From assembly GCA_902702965.1 (NCBI GenBank), contig CACRXP010000020.1, forward strand, positions 1,594,276 to 1,658,275: 64,000 nt of DNA. The letters are read 5' to 3'. How positions within the stretch are numbered: the stretch's first letter is position 1; every line of letters begins with the position of its first letter. Position numbers and translations under genes: made by a program. Origin of the DNA: Spirometra erinaceieuropaei (lineage: Eukaryota > Platyhelminthes > Cestoda > Diphyllobothriidea > Diphyllobothriidae). This document shows, piece by piece, positions 22,566 through 34,760 of the stretch. The notes under the pieces were generated by a model. It made no database searches. It saw only the letters and a list, made by a program, of their open reading frames with translations, and was not told where the DNA came from.

Positions 22566-22790
22566 ACCCGCTTAGATGCGCTTGCGCTCCTGCTGGGTAT
22601 ACAAGATGTGGGCACGGCCGCCCAGTCTTCATCGTCCTTCTGACTCCTGTTGGCGTGTTGGTATTGTTGTTGATGCTGTTTTGTTGCTCAAAAACCTGGC
22701 CATTTGCCGTGTGGACCAGACAGCGTGGAATGGGACGCTAAGGTGAAGGCTCAACCATACAATCCACCTGCTCCCCTGACGTAAAAGGTA
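22566..22790 (+). repeat. Repeat R2, copy 1 (5' part only)
   Basis: It begins exactly where the PLE 3' end stops. It matches the R2 copies at 54130, 55390 and 57470: GATGCGCTTGCGCTCCTGC, GGGTATACA, TCATCGTCCTTCTGACTCC, GTGTGGACCAG, TCCACCTG. Confidence 0.7.
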
Positions 22791-23239
22791 TTGTTCTCAC
22801 GAACTAACGAGTTATCTCTCACGAGCCCCTAGCCTTAAAAGCAGCAAGTAAAACTGAGCAGTTAATAATATAGAGATTTTGAACGTTGAGAAAACTGGCA
22901 GCAGTGGACGACAGCGGAGCACGCTAGCAAGGCGGGTTGTACAGGTGTGTTCTTTTCCGTCACATTCAAACAAGCAGTCCGAGCAAAGAAAAACGGGACT
23001 AAATTGTCCGGCACGTCACCACAGTACCCCCCTACTGCAATGCACTATTCGCTCTCCCCGACTGGTTGATAACTCTTACCATACATTTCAAATACCGTTA
23101 AGCGATGATTGAGATGCGCCACTGAAAAAACATACAACTCAGTGGAACTCAGTTTCAGCAGTCCCATTAAAGCTGTCCCAATTTCACGGGCAAGGGGTGC
23201 TTTGCCATTGCACGCCACCTCAAGTTGCGTTTACGAATT

Positions 23240-23555
23240 CAAATACAATTGTGGATGCAGGTACGTTGAGCGAGCGTAAAGGCACTTGGCGGTCAGGTCA
23301 GTTGAGCACCCGCCAAAATGGCTTCGAAAGCAGGAGAATAAAATTCTACGGTCTCCTCTTATAAAGCACCTCCTTGATACGGGTCGCTTCGTCGACCCAA
23401 AAACTGCAGCCTGTCGTTTTATCACACAGGCAATAAATGAGAAAGATACAGCGATTTATACATCTAAAGTAGGAGAATAAAATTTCACGGTTTTCTATCA
23501 CAAAGCGCCTCCTAGCTAACGGTCATTCGGTTTACCCCAAAACACCTTTTTGAGT
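23240..23555 (+). pseudogene. PLE GIY-YIG relic with a partial tandem duplication
   Basis: The plus strand reads VEHPPKWLRKQENKILRSPL, then HLLDTGRFVDPKTA, which is the EHxPxWL...HLxDTGHxVDP pattern of the Cercyon-like GIY-YIG lineage also seen at 11230. The block from about 23325 (AGCAGGAGAATAAAATT) recurs in diverged form at about 23468 (AGTAGGAGAATAAAATT). I see no RT part. Confidence 0.6.
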
Positions 23556-23559
23556 ATTA

Positions 23560-26500
23560 GTTCGGGCACGAACAACTCGGATACTGCGTTACATGGAGAC
23601 TGCCTACATACGGCGAGGGAAACCCGACTTATGCAAACAGTTAGACCACGGGGTCAACCTCAGCTTGCCTTAGTAAAGCTCAGCCGTTTGATTTGCGCAA
23701 TCCCTCAGCGCGTTAACTTCCCCTTTTTCTTTCCTATCCTGAATTTTCAAGTTACCATTTTATTGATTAGTCTGCGTGCAGTATACGATGACCTTGCTGT
23801 TTTATATTGATTTTCTCTGTGGAAGCTCAAATCTCTGTATTTTCTCATCCGTTATCTCTGTTATGCAGCCGTCGTGAAATTAGATAGTTCAAATAAATTC
23901 TGCTATGTATGCTTGTTTCATATCCATTCTGGGGAAATATTGCTTCAAGGATACTTTCTAACGACTCGCAACAGCCCGTCTGCTGCAGATTTTCGTATCC
24001 GTTCAAAGTCCACTGCAGACAACAATTGTCGTAACACCTTTAATGTATCACATGAAATCATATCGTGGATACCTCTTGTATATGCATCTGCTTCTGGTAA
24101 TGTCCAGTGCTGTAACATGGGCTATTGCCAATTAACCATACTACCACGCATTCATTTTCAAATCAGTATTTCCGAAGCTGAGGTAACTTCTCATCTCCTG
24201 AATAGAGTAGGTCTTATTCTACTATCGCATAACCTGAAAATTCGTGTTGCTTGATGCAAATCTCAGGTGAGGGCCACGCTGAATCTTTATCATTTGCGCC
24301 TCGTGCCTTGTTAGCGTTTAGGTTTTTCTATGGGTAGGTTCATTTACGAGGTCGATGTCAATTGCCGGTGAAGCAATCATGAGGACTGCCGGGGTGCGCT
24401 GTTCTAAACGATTCACGCTCAGTGAATCTCCATTTCTTGCCCAATGTAATATTTACAGGCGCGAAAGCTGATTTTTCAGTTACAGGATGGTTTAAATATG
24501 AAATTTTCTCGTTTTCGTTAATGACCTTCGACGGCGAAGACGCACAAACCTGCCTCCCCGCATATGACACTGAACAGTGTGTATAATTACCTGTGTACCT
24601 CTGTCGCTGCGCATACAGGCCATCAATGTCTCCTTCGATTCCTTTCTAGGGTTGCTTTCTACTCCTTTGTGGGTTATATTGGCTGGTCCTCATTCTTCGT
24701 GATGCTTTTTGTTTTCCTGTCGCTTGCAGTCATCGTAGGTTCACCGATCTTATTTTATATTTCTAAAACTAATCCTACTTACGGGCTCTTCAGTACGCTT
24801 TATTTCTTACTTTTGATTCTCGGCCGACGTGTCCTTCGGGAGTATGTTGACTGTCGCGTGACCTTGCGAAACGCACACGCCTCTGTGGAATAACTGTTGC
24901 AACATGCATCATGTTGGGTGTCAGATTTCTTCCGCAGCCACTTTTTAACCGGTTCCATTGGTGCTGTGGTCAGCTGAATCTTTCCCCTTTCTTTACCCAC
25001 CTCCCCACCCTTCTCCAAAATGATTTGCAAACTACTGGAAGCTGTTCCTTCTCGGATAATCTAATAATTCTTCATCTTATTTTTTGTATGCTCATTACCT
25101 TTATATGATGTGATCTTTTGTTGAACAGTCCCATGTTTTGTTTAGGTCTCTACGGGGTTTTCTTTACTCCTTAAGCTGACGCCATAGATGCTAGAAAATC
25201 CTCATGAGAGATTATTTAAGGCCCCCTACTATGTGGACAGAAATTCTAAAAGGTGTTTTATTTGGTACTGTTTCAAAGACTTAAAGTTCTCTAACAAGCA
25301 GAAAAGGTTTAGTGAAAGACGGTTGTATGTTTCACCAGATTCGATCTTGCGTTAGACAATTTAGGCGAGAGCCGAGATGAATCTTTATCATTTACGCCTC
25401 GTGGCATAGACAGAAGCGATGAAAAATTAAGCCAAGTGAGTCTCCGGAAGTTCCTGGACAATGTATATGGGGTCAGGTGATAAACTTGATATAAACTTGG
25501 TGGTTTTGTTGCCGTTTCGGTACTAAGATCTCTACAATAGGAAGTTGGGCACAATTTCCACTTTTTCTAAACCCCAGGGCATGTTTTAAACTGTCTTGCT
25601 GACGGAAGGGTCCACTTCTTGACCAAAGGCCTTGTTTCTAGGCTCTTTCTTTGCCAGATTACCGGGGCAGGCGAATTTCCTGGTTGGTTTATTTTATAAA
25701 CACGGAAGTGTCCTCACTCTCTCACAGCTGCACGACCTTCGTCCTGCGCTGGACATCATGCCACCGATCTGCAGTACTCTTGAAAAACGAATGTCTAGCG
25801 TCCACCTTACCGCAAAATTGAACGGCCTTAGAACAGAATATCAGTCAGTCGTCAAGCTTTCTGATGGAAACCCAGTCTTTTGCGGCAAGGCTTGTTGGCT
25901 TCTGACATCTTTTGTGATTCCATTAAACCCCTGCCCCCTTGGCGGGTGGAGTTTAATTCAAGGTGGTGGCTCTTGACATAAAGATGACAGTCATCGCTGT
26001 CAGTGCGGTAAATCATTTGTTTCTCCCGTGGGCGTCGTGCAGTGGCGAGACGCTCTGAAGATCGACGGAATGCCTTTTGCACCACGATGGCACGGCCTTG
26101 ATTGGGCTCTTTTCATCCACCGACAGTGTGCTTGGCGTGGGCGTCTGATGTGGACTTTTTGAGCCTTTATGTGTGTGCTCATCCGACTTTTTCGCTATGA
26201 AGAGAAGCAGTTCAGTTATTACAGGCCGTGGGCTCGTTAAATTTGCCCAACTGGATGCCCACGGATAGATAGAACCGCATTACGTAATCCCGAATTCGTT
26301 GCGACCTCTCTCAGCCACAGGCGGCACTTCTGCTGACCTTGCGGGTTATCGGTATAGAAGAAGGAGACATGATTGCCGGAACAAGAGCCCTTTTAGCCTG
26401 ACGTTTCCAACTGTCATTTGGATCCATTAGCAGAGACAGAGTCAGATAAGCGTGGTGGATTGCCCAGGTATTGCAGTATTTGTAGGACGTAGTTGATAGA

Positions 26501-26680
26501 CCGCTGCATGCTTATCACAGTCGGCAGCTCACGAGTGCATCACGGTTTGACTAGCCAGGCGTTGAGGTATGCAGTTTCTATGCCCTTGTGCGACTTTCAC
26601 GATTATCGGCTACCACGCTCATTGCACACAGTCGAGTTGCTGACTGTCGGATATCCTCATCCGTGTAGACTCTTGTGCCG
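23560..26680. other. No gene recognised
   Basis: Several open frames of 80-126 aa cross this stretch (for example 23874-24254, 24564-24893), but none shows a family motif, splice support or a repeat partner. The 109-aa frame at 24564 is hydrophobic because the strand is T-rich. Two short matching segments (about 24260-24310 and 25370-25415, sharing GAATCTTTATCATTT and CGCCTCGTG) hint at an unrecognised repeat. Confidence 0.4.
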
Positions 26681-26689
26681 ACATTGACA

Positions 26690-26965
26690 CTAGGAACAGT
26701 GATCACGCCCTCCGCGTGGCTAACCTACTTTGCCTAGGCAAAGTCTTAGCACCGAATATGGAGTGGGGAGATCATTGCGTTTGTTTTTTGATTGAGGATC
26801 GGGAAACCATGACTCGAGCAATTCGCGGTTGTGGCCTCTAGCATGAATTTCTGCTTCGTCAAACTTGTATATGTGGTTGGATTCTGTCGAATGAGCCGCG
26901 ACTTGGTATTCGATGTCGGTGCAGGATTTTACGACCTAAGGTTATACTTCCGTAGGCTGCATAAA
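26690..26965 (-). pseudogene. PLE GIY-YIG C-terminal relic
   Basis: The minus strand reads HIYKFDEAEIHARGHNRELL, ESWFPDPQSKNKRNDLPTPY and SVLRLCLGKV. This matches the KFDEAEI..RELLESW..PQSFNKYNDIPTTYSVMRRSLAK region of the PLE copies at 16190 and 30337. It is a diverged single fragment. Confidence 0.7.
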
Positions 26966-27534
26966 CAAAATTGTCCGTGAGTTGGTCCGCAACATGGAGA
27001 CCATTCAGGGTGTTTTAGAGAGTTTTCCTCAGTTCTTATAGGTTTCTCGAGTGCGGAAGGAAAGCAGTTTCGAAAATCAGGAGATTGGGGCAGGCAGGTT
27101 GACTTGAATATTCGTGCCAAATTTGAAACCGGGCTTTTAACTAGTATCTGCACTGTAACTATGGAGAATCATGCGACATTCGCGTAGTGCAGCTTATGCG
27201 TTTGTATCACCGAGATGATTATTTCGGCACAAAGATTAATAGGCTTTCAGACCGAGCCTAAAATATAACTACCTCGTAGGATTCAATTCAAGTTCTCACA
27301 TTTATTTTTGAGAAAATCAAAGAGGTCGACATTGAAACTAGAGTTCATATATCAGAAGGCACACTCGGGAACTCTAGGGGACACGCTACTGAGCCGAAAC
27401 CCCCGTAGCTGCGTCATGCAATAGAACAAGATTGGTGAAACGCGCGTCCGGGCTCTCAGGTAGTATCCGTGTCTTCGATATGAGGAATCTTCCAGCATTC
27501 GAAAAGTAGAAGATGCTATCGCTGCAACGCGAGT

Positions 27535-27770
<236 letters not shown>

Positions 27771-27949
27771 ATTAAAAGTTCACATCAGACGAGAACCACC
27801 CTCACAGACACGTTGCATTTCACACTTCTGGCAATAGACAACAGGCGTGATATCTCGCACCAACGCGCGCCTGACACCGACGCTACCTGCAACCTACATG
27901 TAGTCACGTTTAGACGTATTAGCAGCAATCTCTACCTTGTTTATGCTGG

Positions 27950-28070
27950 TTAGCCGGGTGCTGTGCAAGTCCAATACCACTATAAAGTAATTCCCACGCA
28001 AGTCACTTTTCCCGCGTCCACCCTACTGTGGGGCACACGATACACATAGTCGGTAACAGTGGTTTGAACT
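27950..28070 (+). repeat. Repeat R2, 3' fragment
   Basis: GGTGCTGTGCAAGTCCAATACCACTATAAAGTAATTC and GGGGCACACGATACACATAGTCGG followed by GAACTGTCGG follow the 3' end of R2 copies (GTGCAAGTCC ... ACTATAAACTA ... GCACACGGTG ... GAACTGTC). Confidence 0.55.
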
Positions 28071-28074
28071 GTCG

Positions 28075-29320
28075 GTTAGTCGGCCTGGGAATGGAGATTT
28101 CGAACTTGCTTTCAAGGAAATAAGGTTCAAGCGTTCACGAGGTCTCGCAAATTATAGAAAAATTAATGGACTAGAGGCGCCATTGAGTCACCGTCAAGAA
28201 CTATCGCGGTCTGATCTTTGATCCGAGTTATCCCGTCAGCTGGCAACTTTCCAAACTGGGTTTTTTTGCGTCGCGGCAGGCTGAAATCTGATTACGGAAA
28301 CTGATGCGAGAATTTCTGGATGTCTTTAGCGTTGCGTATTTTGCTTGTCCATCCACTTCCTTTTCTTGTGCAGAAATTGTGTTTACGTAATTATGTCAAA
28401 CAAACTATTAATAAATTTTAGCGAAAATGGACGTTGCAATATATTCGTGCCATTTCGTATGCTAATACACGTCCTAGACTCCAGTTGCGTATCTGAGCGA
28501 GTTTTTTCACTGAAAGAAAAATAAATTACCCGCGAGATTTTTAGTAAACAGAGACAGCTGTACTTGAAAATTTATTTTATGCCTGATGCTAACCGTGGTC
28601 ATGAACTAGCAAACAAAAAGGTTATTTTAAGAAAACCAGATGTTTTGTCTATTCTTCAAAGTCATATCAACAGATCTGTGTGATGTGGTGCCCTGAAGTG
28701 CAGTTTTAACGCAGATAGGGATTCCCTCGTTTAAATGGACTGACATTGTTTTGTCGTTTTGAAAATTTTACGTGATATCACATACATGACCACCACCGAA
28801 TGGTCATTTCCAGTTTTAGACATATGAAGGATTACTTGTTGCGTGGTCTAGCTTCTTCAAATACCTAATTCAGAAATGGAACGAGCGAAACATTAATATT
28901 TTCCGCGAAATATAAGTATTTAGATGGGCACTCCGCCGTGCATTCATACTCGAAAGACGCAGTTTAAAAGCCAGCAAAAAAAACAGTGCAAATGACCGCA
29001 ATACATATAGAAAAGGCATGTTCTTACGTTTACGGTAGAAAAATATTGGTATGGTTTAGAAACGCGAAAGAAACGGCCAAAAGTGTGCGAGTTTTTCTTG
29101 GCTTCATTGTGAAAAATGTAAGGTATACAAAGATTCGCCAACGGAGTGCAGTATTAAAGCACTTCTTAAAGAGGTAACTTATTAGGGAAGGTTTCCGTAT
29201 TGATCGAAGGCATATTCGTAGCTGACTTTCGTTGTAGACAGCCATTTTTTAGAAAATGAAATTTGATGCTTGAATGAGTCTTCACATGTAACCCAAACGA
29301 CCATCTTCGTGAAAAGGAGC
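28075..29320. other. AT-rich stretch, no gene recognised
   Basis: Sequence between the R2 fragment and the right arm of the inverted duplication. It is AT-rich, and its small open frames (60-70 aa) have no recognisable features. Confidence 0.4.
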
Positions 29321-30336
29321 GCTAAAATACTCGCCAATTCGGTAAATCCCTTCAAAAACTATCTTATTTTAAAGTTTTTAAGAGATAGGTAATTTCGAAT
29401 CTCTCTTTATGGACGATCGGGTGAAAACGTTGAAAATCATGAAGTATTCAGCAATATTTCAAGGCCGATCTGAAACTCAAAATAATCCAGAACGAAGGAA
29501 AATTATAACTTAATTAAATGGAAGAAAAGTTCTCTCTACAAACAAAAAAATTTATGTTTACGATCACGCCTGTCAGTTCATTTTAAATTTGTCAGACACC
29601 GATTGGCCTAGCAGCATGTCACGTTGTGACAACTTTTGTTGCTTCAACGTCTCCATTGGTTTAATCAAGAAAAATCCAGTTTCTCCTGTTTAACCTCATC
29701 TTATTTAACTCAAACGAGTCAAAAATAACACAAAACCCTGGAACACTGTTTTGAAATCTATACACAGAATGCAGGCTGTTGACTAACCGCAATATATGAA
29801 ATCACACTAATTATTAAACGATATTTAATTGCAAACTCCACTGAAACACTATTATTAAACGTTATTTTATTTTTACTGTCATATTGGCTGTCTTTGGTAT
29901 GATATTTCATCATTTACATCTAAAAATGAAGTTTACTTTATCATAGCCATTTCTGACGTTTTCGGGATATTGCGCTTTTCCAAAAAAATGGGCATTTGTA
30001 AACAACGCAACATTGCCTTTGATATTTCTGTTGTTTTTTTAAATATTTTCAAACTTTTACTTACTTAACATAAACATTGGATTCATTAAATGGTGTTGGT
30101 TTGCGAGTGATTGGCAATCATTCGTAAATCTCGACACCTTTAATGAGTTGGGTCACGTACTGTACGTCGATATACCACAAGGAAAATGGCTTAGGACAAG
30201 ACTGGTTCTTCTGTGGTCTGTCAGGGAACTATTAATTTACTCCTAAAATGGGCCAAGCGGTAGATGCGGAGGCCACGCCGGATTCTAGCAGTCGTTATCG
30301 GGATTAAGAAGTAGAAGCGATCGCAGGAACAGCAGC

Positions 30337-31100
30337 TTTATTCGCCCGACGTTTCGAATTCTCGCTCGAACACAGCATCGGAGACAGTAACAGATAGGGG
30401 TAGTTTATGCACAGGAAATTGCAGTATTCATGTGATGCAGTCACTATGCTACTGCATACTTATGATAATTAGCGGCTGTCCCCTATCATCGAGGAGTGTT
30501 GTCCGCTGGTGTGCTAATTGCCTAATGGCTGAAATCTCACCATCCGTGTTAAATGTTAGTGTCATGCTTTCTCAGCCACCTGGCCCACTGGTCCGAGCGC
30601 TTCCTAAGCGGCTAATTGTCTTGGCCAGACTACGTCTCATCACCGAATATGTGGTGGGGATATCATTGTACTTGTTGAAAGGCTGCGGTCCCATAAGCCA
30701 TGACTCGAGCAACTCGCGGCTCACGCGATTATCACCTTTCGCGAAAATTTCGGCCTCATCGAACTTGAAGGTGTCGTCGGGTCTCGTCTAGTTGGTCGTG
30801 ACTTGACAGTTGGCTTCATTTTTTCGCACTGCTGTCGCGCGTTCGGCAATTCGCGTCCCAGTAATTTTCCAGTTTCTCCGACGTAGTTACTTTGCACACA
30901 ACTACGGCAGAGCTTAAAAACGACTCCAGACGTTTCCTGCCGTAGCAGTGGGTCTTTTGGTCTCATCATCAGAAGTTCAATGGTTGCCTCTGGTCTGTGT
31001 GCGACTCAAACTCCAAGTGATGGGAGAAGGCGACTGACGGCCTCGGAGACGTTCTTGGCGTACGGAATCGCTCACCAAAATTCAAGTTCTGTATGAGATT
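30337..31100 (-). pseudogene. PLE 3' fragment (GIY-YIG) with terminal hairpin motif, right-arm copy
   Basis: The minus strand reads SGVVFKLCRSCVQSNYVGET then GKLLGRELPNARQQ (about 30840-30940), the GIY-YIG core (GVVF...NYVGETGK). A second frame carries KFDEAEIFAKGDN and RELLESW. Downstream is a GTTCGAGCGAGAATTC hairpin, CGAAACGTCGG and AATAAA (30342-30337). The first box of the motif has decayed (CCGATGC instead of CTGATGA). Confidence 0.8.
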
Positions 31101-31344
31101 TCACAAATACCGTCAGAGAATTGACTAAGAGAAGGTCAGATGCTGCAAACCTTTTTACTTCTGCGTCATTTGTAAATTTATATGCGAGCAAAAGAGCATT
31201 GAGCCGTTTTTGCTGTACATTTTGAGTAATACTTTCAAAATAAAGCGTATTCCTCTCCATCCATATCTCTTGCTCTCTCTTTCTCTCACTCGAGGCTGCC
31301 TAAAGAAGTTACGTAAACCAATGTCGGTACTTGGTGGAAGCACC

Positions 31345-31455
31345 TCCTTCTTCTTCTCATCCTCCTCCCCCTCCTCCTCCCCCTCCTCCTCCTCCTCATC
31401 CTCCTCCTCCTCATCCTTCTCCTCCTCATCCTAATCCTCATCATCAGTAGCAGCA
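31345..31455 (+). repeat. CTC/CAT-rich simple repeat
   Basis: TCCTCC-dominated tract with interspersed CAT. It is the right-arm counterpart of the GAT/GAG tract at 15895-15955, but about twice as long. Confidence 0.75.
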
Positions 31456-33054
31456 GTAGCTGACTCACCAAAACCCACCATATCTGTGCGTTAATGTACG
31501 TACAGTCTGGCATTCTCACCAATACGGGTCCGTTTACCTGACCAACGCCCCTATAAATCTTGTGTGTGCTAGTTCACGGGTTTGATGGCAGTCAACAGAA
31601 ATCGGTCAGCCGCCCACTCTAACCTGTTTGAACTTAAATTATGTTGCACAGCAGATATATAATTGTCCCAATGGAGAGTGTTGCTGTGTTCACCAGAGTT
31701 CGCAGGTTCTGGCCCTACCTTGTAGATACTTCTCGACAAAGCATGCCAACTGCTGGGAATCCTGAAGCGTTTAGTATTGCATACTCCGTGCTATATGCGG
31801 GAGATGCATTATTATTATTATTATTTCGGTTTTCAGAAATTTATCTGAGACTTTGGGGATTTTAAAAGTTCGAGGTCGTTTTCCCCAGGTCTAACTTCTG
31901 CAATCTGTCGAACGCTCTGAAAAATAAGTCAATCCAAATTCAACTTATATTGCTCGCTTATTTCTATAATTCTGGTATTCCGTAAACAATGTTTTTCACT
32001 ACATGTACGTACGTACCCCGAAACCGATGTCTTTCTGCCACGAATGGACGCTGCCCTTGACTAATTTTTCCACACTAATTCTGCTCTTAAGCTTTTGTAT
32101 AAAAGACTCCTTAGTTTCTTTTATAATTCTTTCCGATATGTTATTCTAAAAATTGGTTTTTTAGCGGGCAATTTTAGGCTTTTTACTGGACGGTAAATTA
32201 ACGCTCTAGGCACATCTGACTGGGCCTCCTCATTGTACTATTGGCTTCAAACCAACGATACATTTTGCTTGCTATTCCTAAGCCCCACCCGATGCCATTA
32301 GGAAGAAGAAGGCCCTTTGATTAATTTTTAACAAGTTCCAGAATTTCCATCTGACCTCCTCCATTGTGCTTATCGCTCTTCCAATGAGCCAGTATTGCAG
32401 CCTTGATTTACGGTTTGGCTAACAACGCGTGTCTGATTTCCAGACTGCGAATCTGCAAACCCAAAAAGTGCTTCTCCTGCGACGGAATCGAAATGCCGAT
32501 CGAGAGGCTGCCTGAGTGAGGCTCACACCTCGGTAGGCCCACCGTATGCGTCAGAAATGAGTAGTTGTCGACGTTTGCACGGGCCAACGGTGTTGAAGGC
32601 TGTGGTCCACGCGTTGGATTAGGATCGACAGGAAAGGCCGAGTTACACCCTTCCGCGCGATATTTTTATCCGGCCCGCCTGACTGAGTCTAACTTAAGGG
32701 TCTCGTAGAGTCTGGCATACGGATAGCACACACACCTCCGCGTATGAGCACTCAAGGCCAGAGGTTGTGGTGACGTTGCCAGAAAACCAAATTAGACGGC
32801 TGCCGTCAACGCGAGCAATATGTGCCAAACTGACGGCTGCATAGGTACAGAGGTCAGTTTTCTTCCACCCGTTTTCGGCGCATAGGTAATGGTCCGCCAG
32901 ATATGAATAAAGTGATACTTATTTTGTCGTAAACATTATAATCATGTCACAGGTGACTTTTTAGTGGAGGTGTCAGATCAGACCCTAAAATTCCTGTGAA
33001 GGCAACGGTTGATAACAGTCAACTTCAGTGGAAGAGCGGCGTCCGTGTGCATGC

Positions 33055-34760
33055 CTAACCGACAGTTTTGGATATCTTGTCGATACATTCGGCCCATAAT
33101 AATTCAGAATACAATGGTTTTTAATTAGTACTAAGACCAATCGCTAGAGCATTCTCAGCAACAGAACGGAATCGCAAAGAAAGCAGAGCGAACGAAGGGA
33201 TCGCTACAGGGAGTGGACGTTATTCATCAGACTTCAAAATATGACATTTTGTATATCCCTCCCCCCCCCTCCCGCCCCGAAAGACCACCTGATTCTCCCG
33301 TATGTAGGCATTTTGGATAACTAGAAAAATAGGGCCGACACTGTCGTCAAGAAAACACTATTCACTGACAAATCAGTGCATCTGTAGGTTTACGCATTAA
33401 CTGTCTTTGATGTTTTTAATGGTCGTCGGATAACTGAAACGTCACTACAACTCTGGGTTCATAGTTAAGGACAGACACTAAACGGCACAGGCTACATCGT
33501 CATCAGAACAGACAAGTAGCTTTGCAAACTTACCGTCCTGCTCATGGAACATTAGTGTTACTGCGGCAAAATGAAGAGAATGCATGATCCCGGTAACAAA
33601 TAAAAGAAAAACGAGATCTGGGATCCAGAAATTAATATTCTTGACATTTAGGAATAAAACATCTTTTATTGCCGGACGACGTGGGTTGGAGCTAGCTCCA
33701 GCATTTGGCAACGTTCATGACTGCACTGACAGATGGCCAGGGAAAAATCATATAGCACTACCGGCTAAGGCAAGGGAAACCGAACTGGCCGTCTCCAGCT
33801 TATTAGCCGTCATCAGTCAGCCATGCCCGACCTTAGGTTTCGCAACCCCTGAGGCTCGATCCCACGGCCTGTCTGCTAGATGTTCAACTCCCTAACCACT
33901 GAGTCACGGGCTCGTCGTGCTGTCGTTTGCAATCGGGTGGGGGGAGGCACTCGCTGATCGCGTTACAGTGCACACCTCATTGCGTCTTGGAGCTGAATCT
34001 GGAGTCCCGCCAACAGTCGCTCAGCGGCAAGCAATATAGGCGGAATAACAATGTCGACTAAGATATGGAACTTTTGACTTCTAACTAACAGGTCGCGGGA
34101 TCGTGTCGCAGAGATTACAAAGCCTGGGTTTGAGGATGACTAATAAGCCACAAATGGCAATTGCATTCTCCCTTTTCTCCGTTAATAACGTCACCTTGTC
34201 GAGCACGCTGTGCGGCTGCTTGCTGGGCTCGAGATCGAGCCCCAAGTCACAGCGAAACGAGAGTCTCGTAGCGCGATTCGTGAGGGCTCCCCTGCCACTG
34301 ATAAGCCCTATACCCGGAACTCCTTGGTCAAACACTCCGACACAATACCACCGACACAATATCGCTCAATTATTCATTCCAAAGACGAGGACGGAGGGCA
34401 GGAGCCGTAGGGAAGCGGGCTCTGTTTGGTCCGAACAAGGTGCGACGGATGGATGTGGACTGCGCGGTTGGTGGAGAGTAGGATGGGAGTAAGTCTGCTC
34501 GTGACTGGTTGTAGGCCGGTGATATCACATGGGTGGTGGTGGTGGTGGCGGTGGTGGTGTTGGAAAACAAGAAAAGGGGAGAAGGATGTCGAGCAGGCGC
34601 CAGTTGGTGAATTAGCAAGGGGAGTAACATACGTTCGCGCGTGACATCGATCAAAAAGGGCGACGTTTCGAGCGACATGTGCCACCATACCCACCCTCTT
34701 TCGGTCACGGACAAATAGGCTTTGGCCAGTAGTCGGTGAATGTAGCCATGATCATCGTTA
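33055..34760. repeat. Right-arm-specific insertion with a fold-back R1 copy
   Basis: This 1.7 kb interrupts the homology between the duplication arms. It includes an old R1 copy in minus orientation (33755-34070; recognisable GCTTATTAGCCGTCATCAG, a tRNA-like head, CGTCGTGCTGTCG) followed by a plus-oriented one (34075-34330; CTAATAAGCCACAAATGGCA, GTGCGGCTGCTTGCTGGGCT). It also carries a C/T-rich run near 33258 and a (GGT)n run at 34530-34560. No coding gene is recognised. Confidence 0.65.

Noticed and set aside
24564..24893. 109-aa hydrophobic frame with two possible membrane segments
   Set aside because: The strand is T-rich, which gives hydrophobic residues by composition. No motif, intron support or homologous copy was seen.
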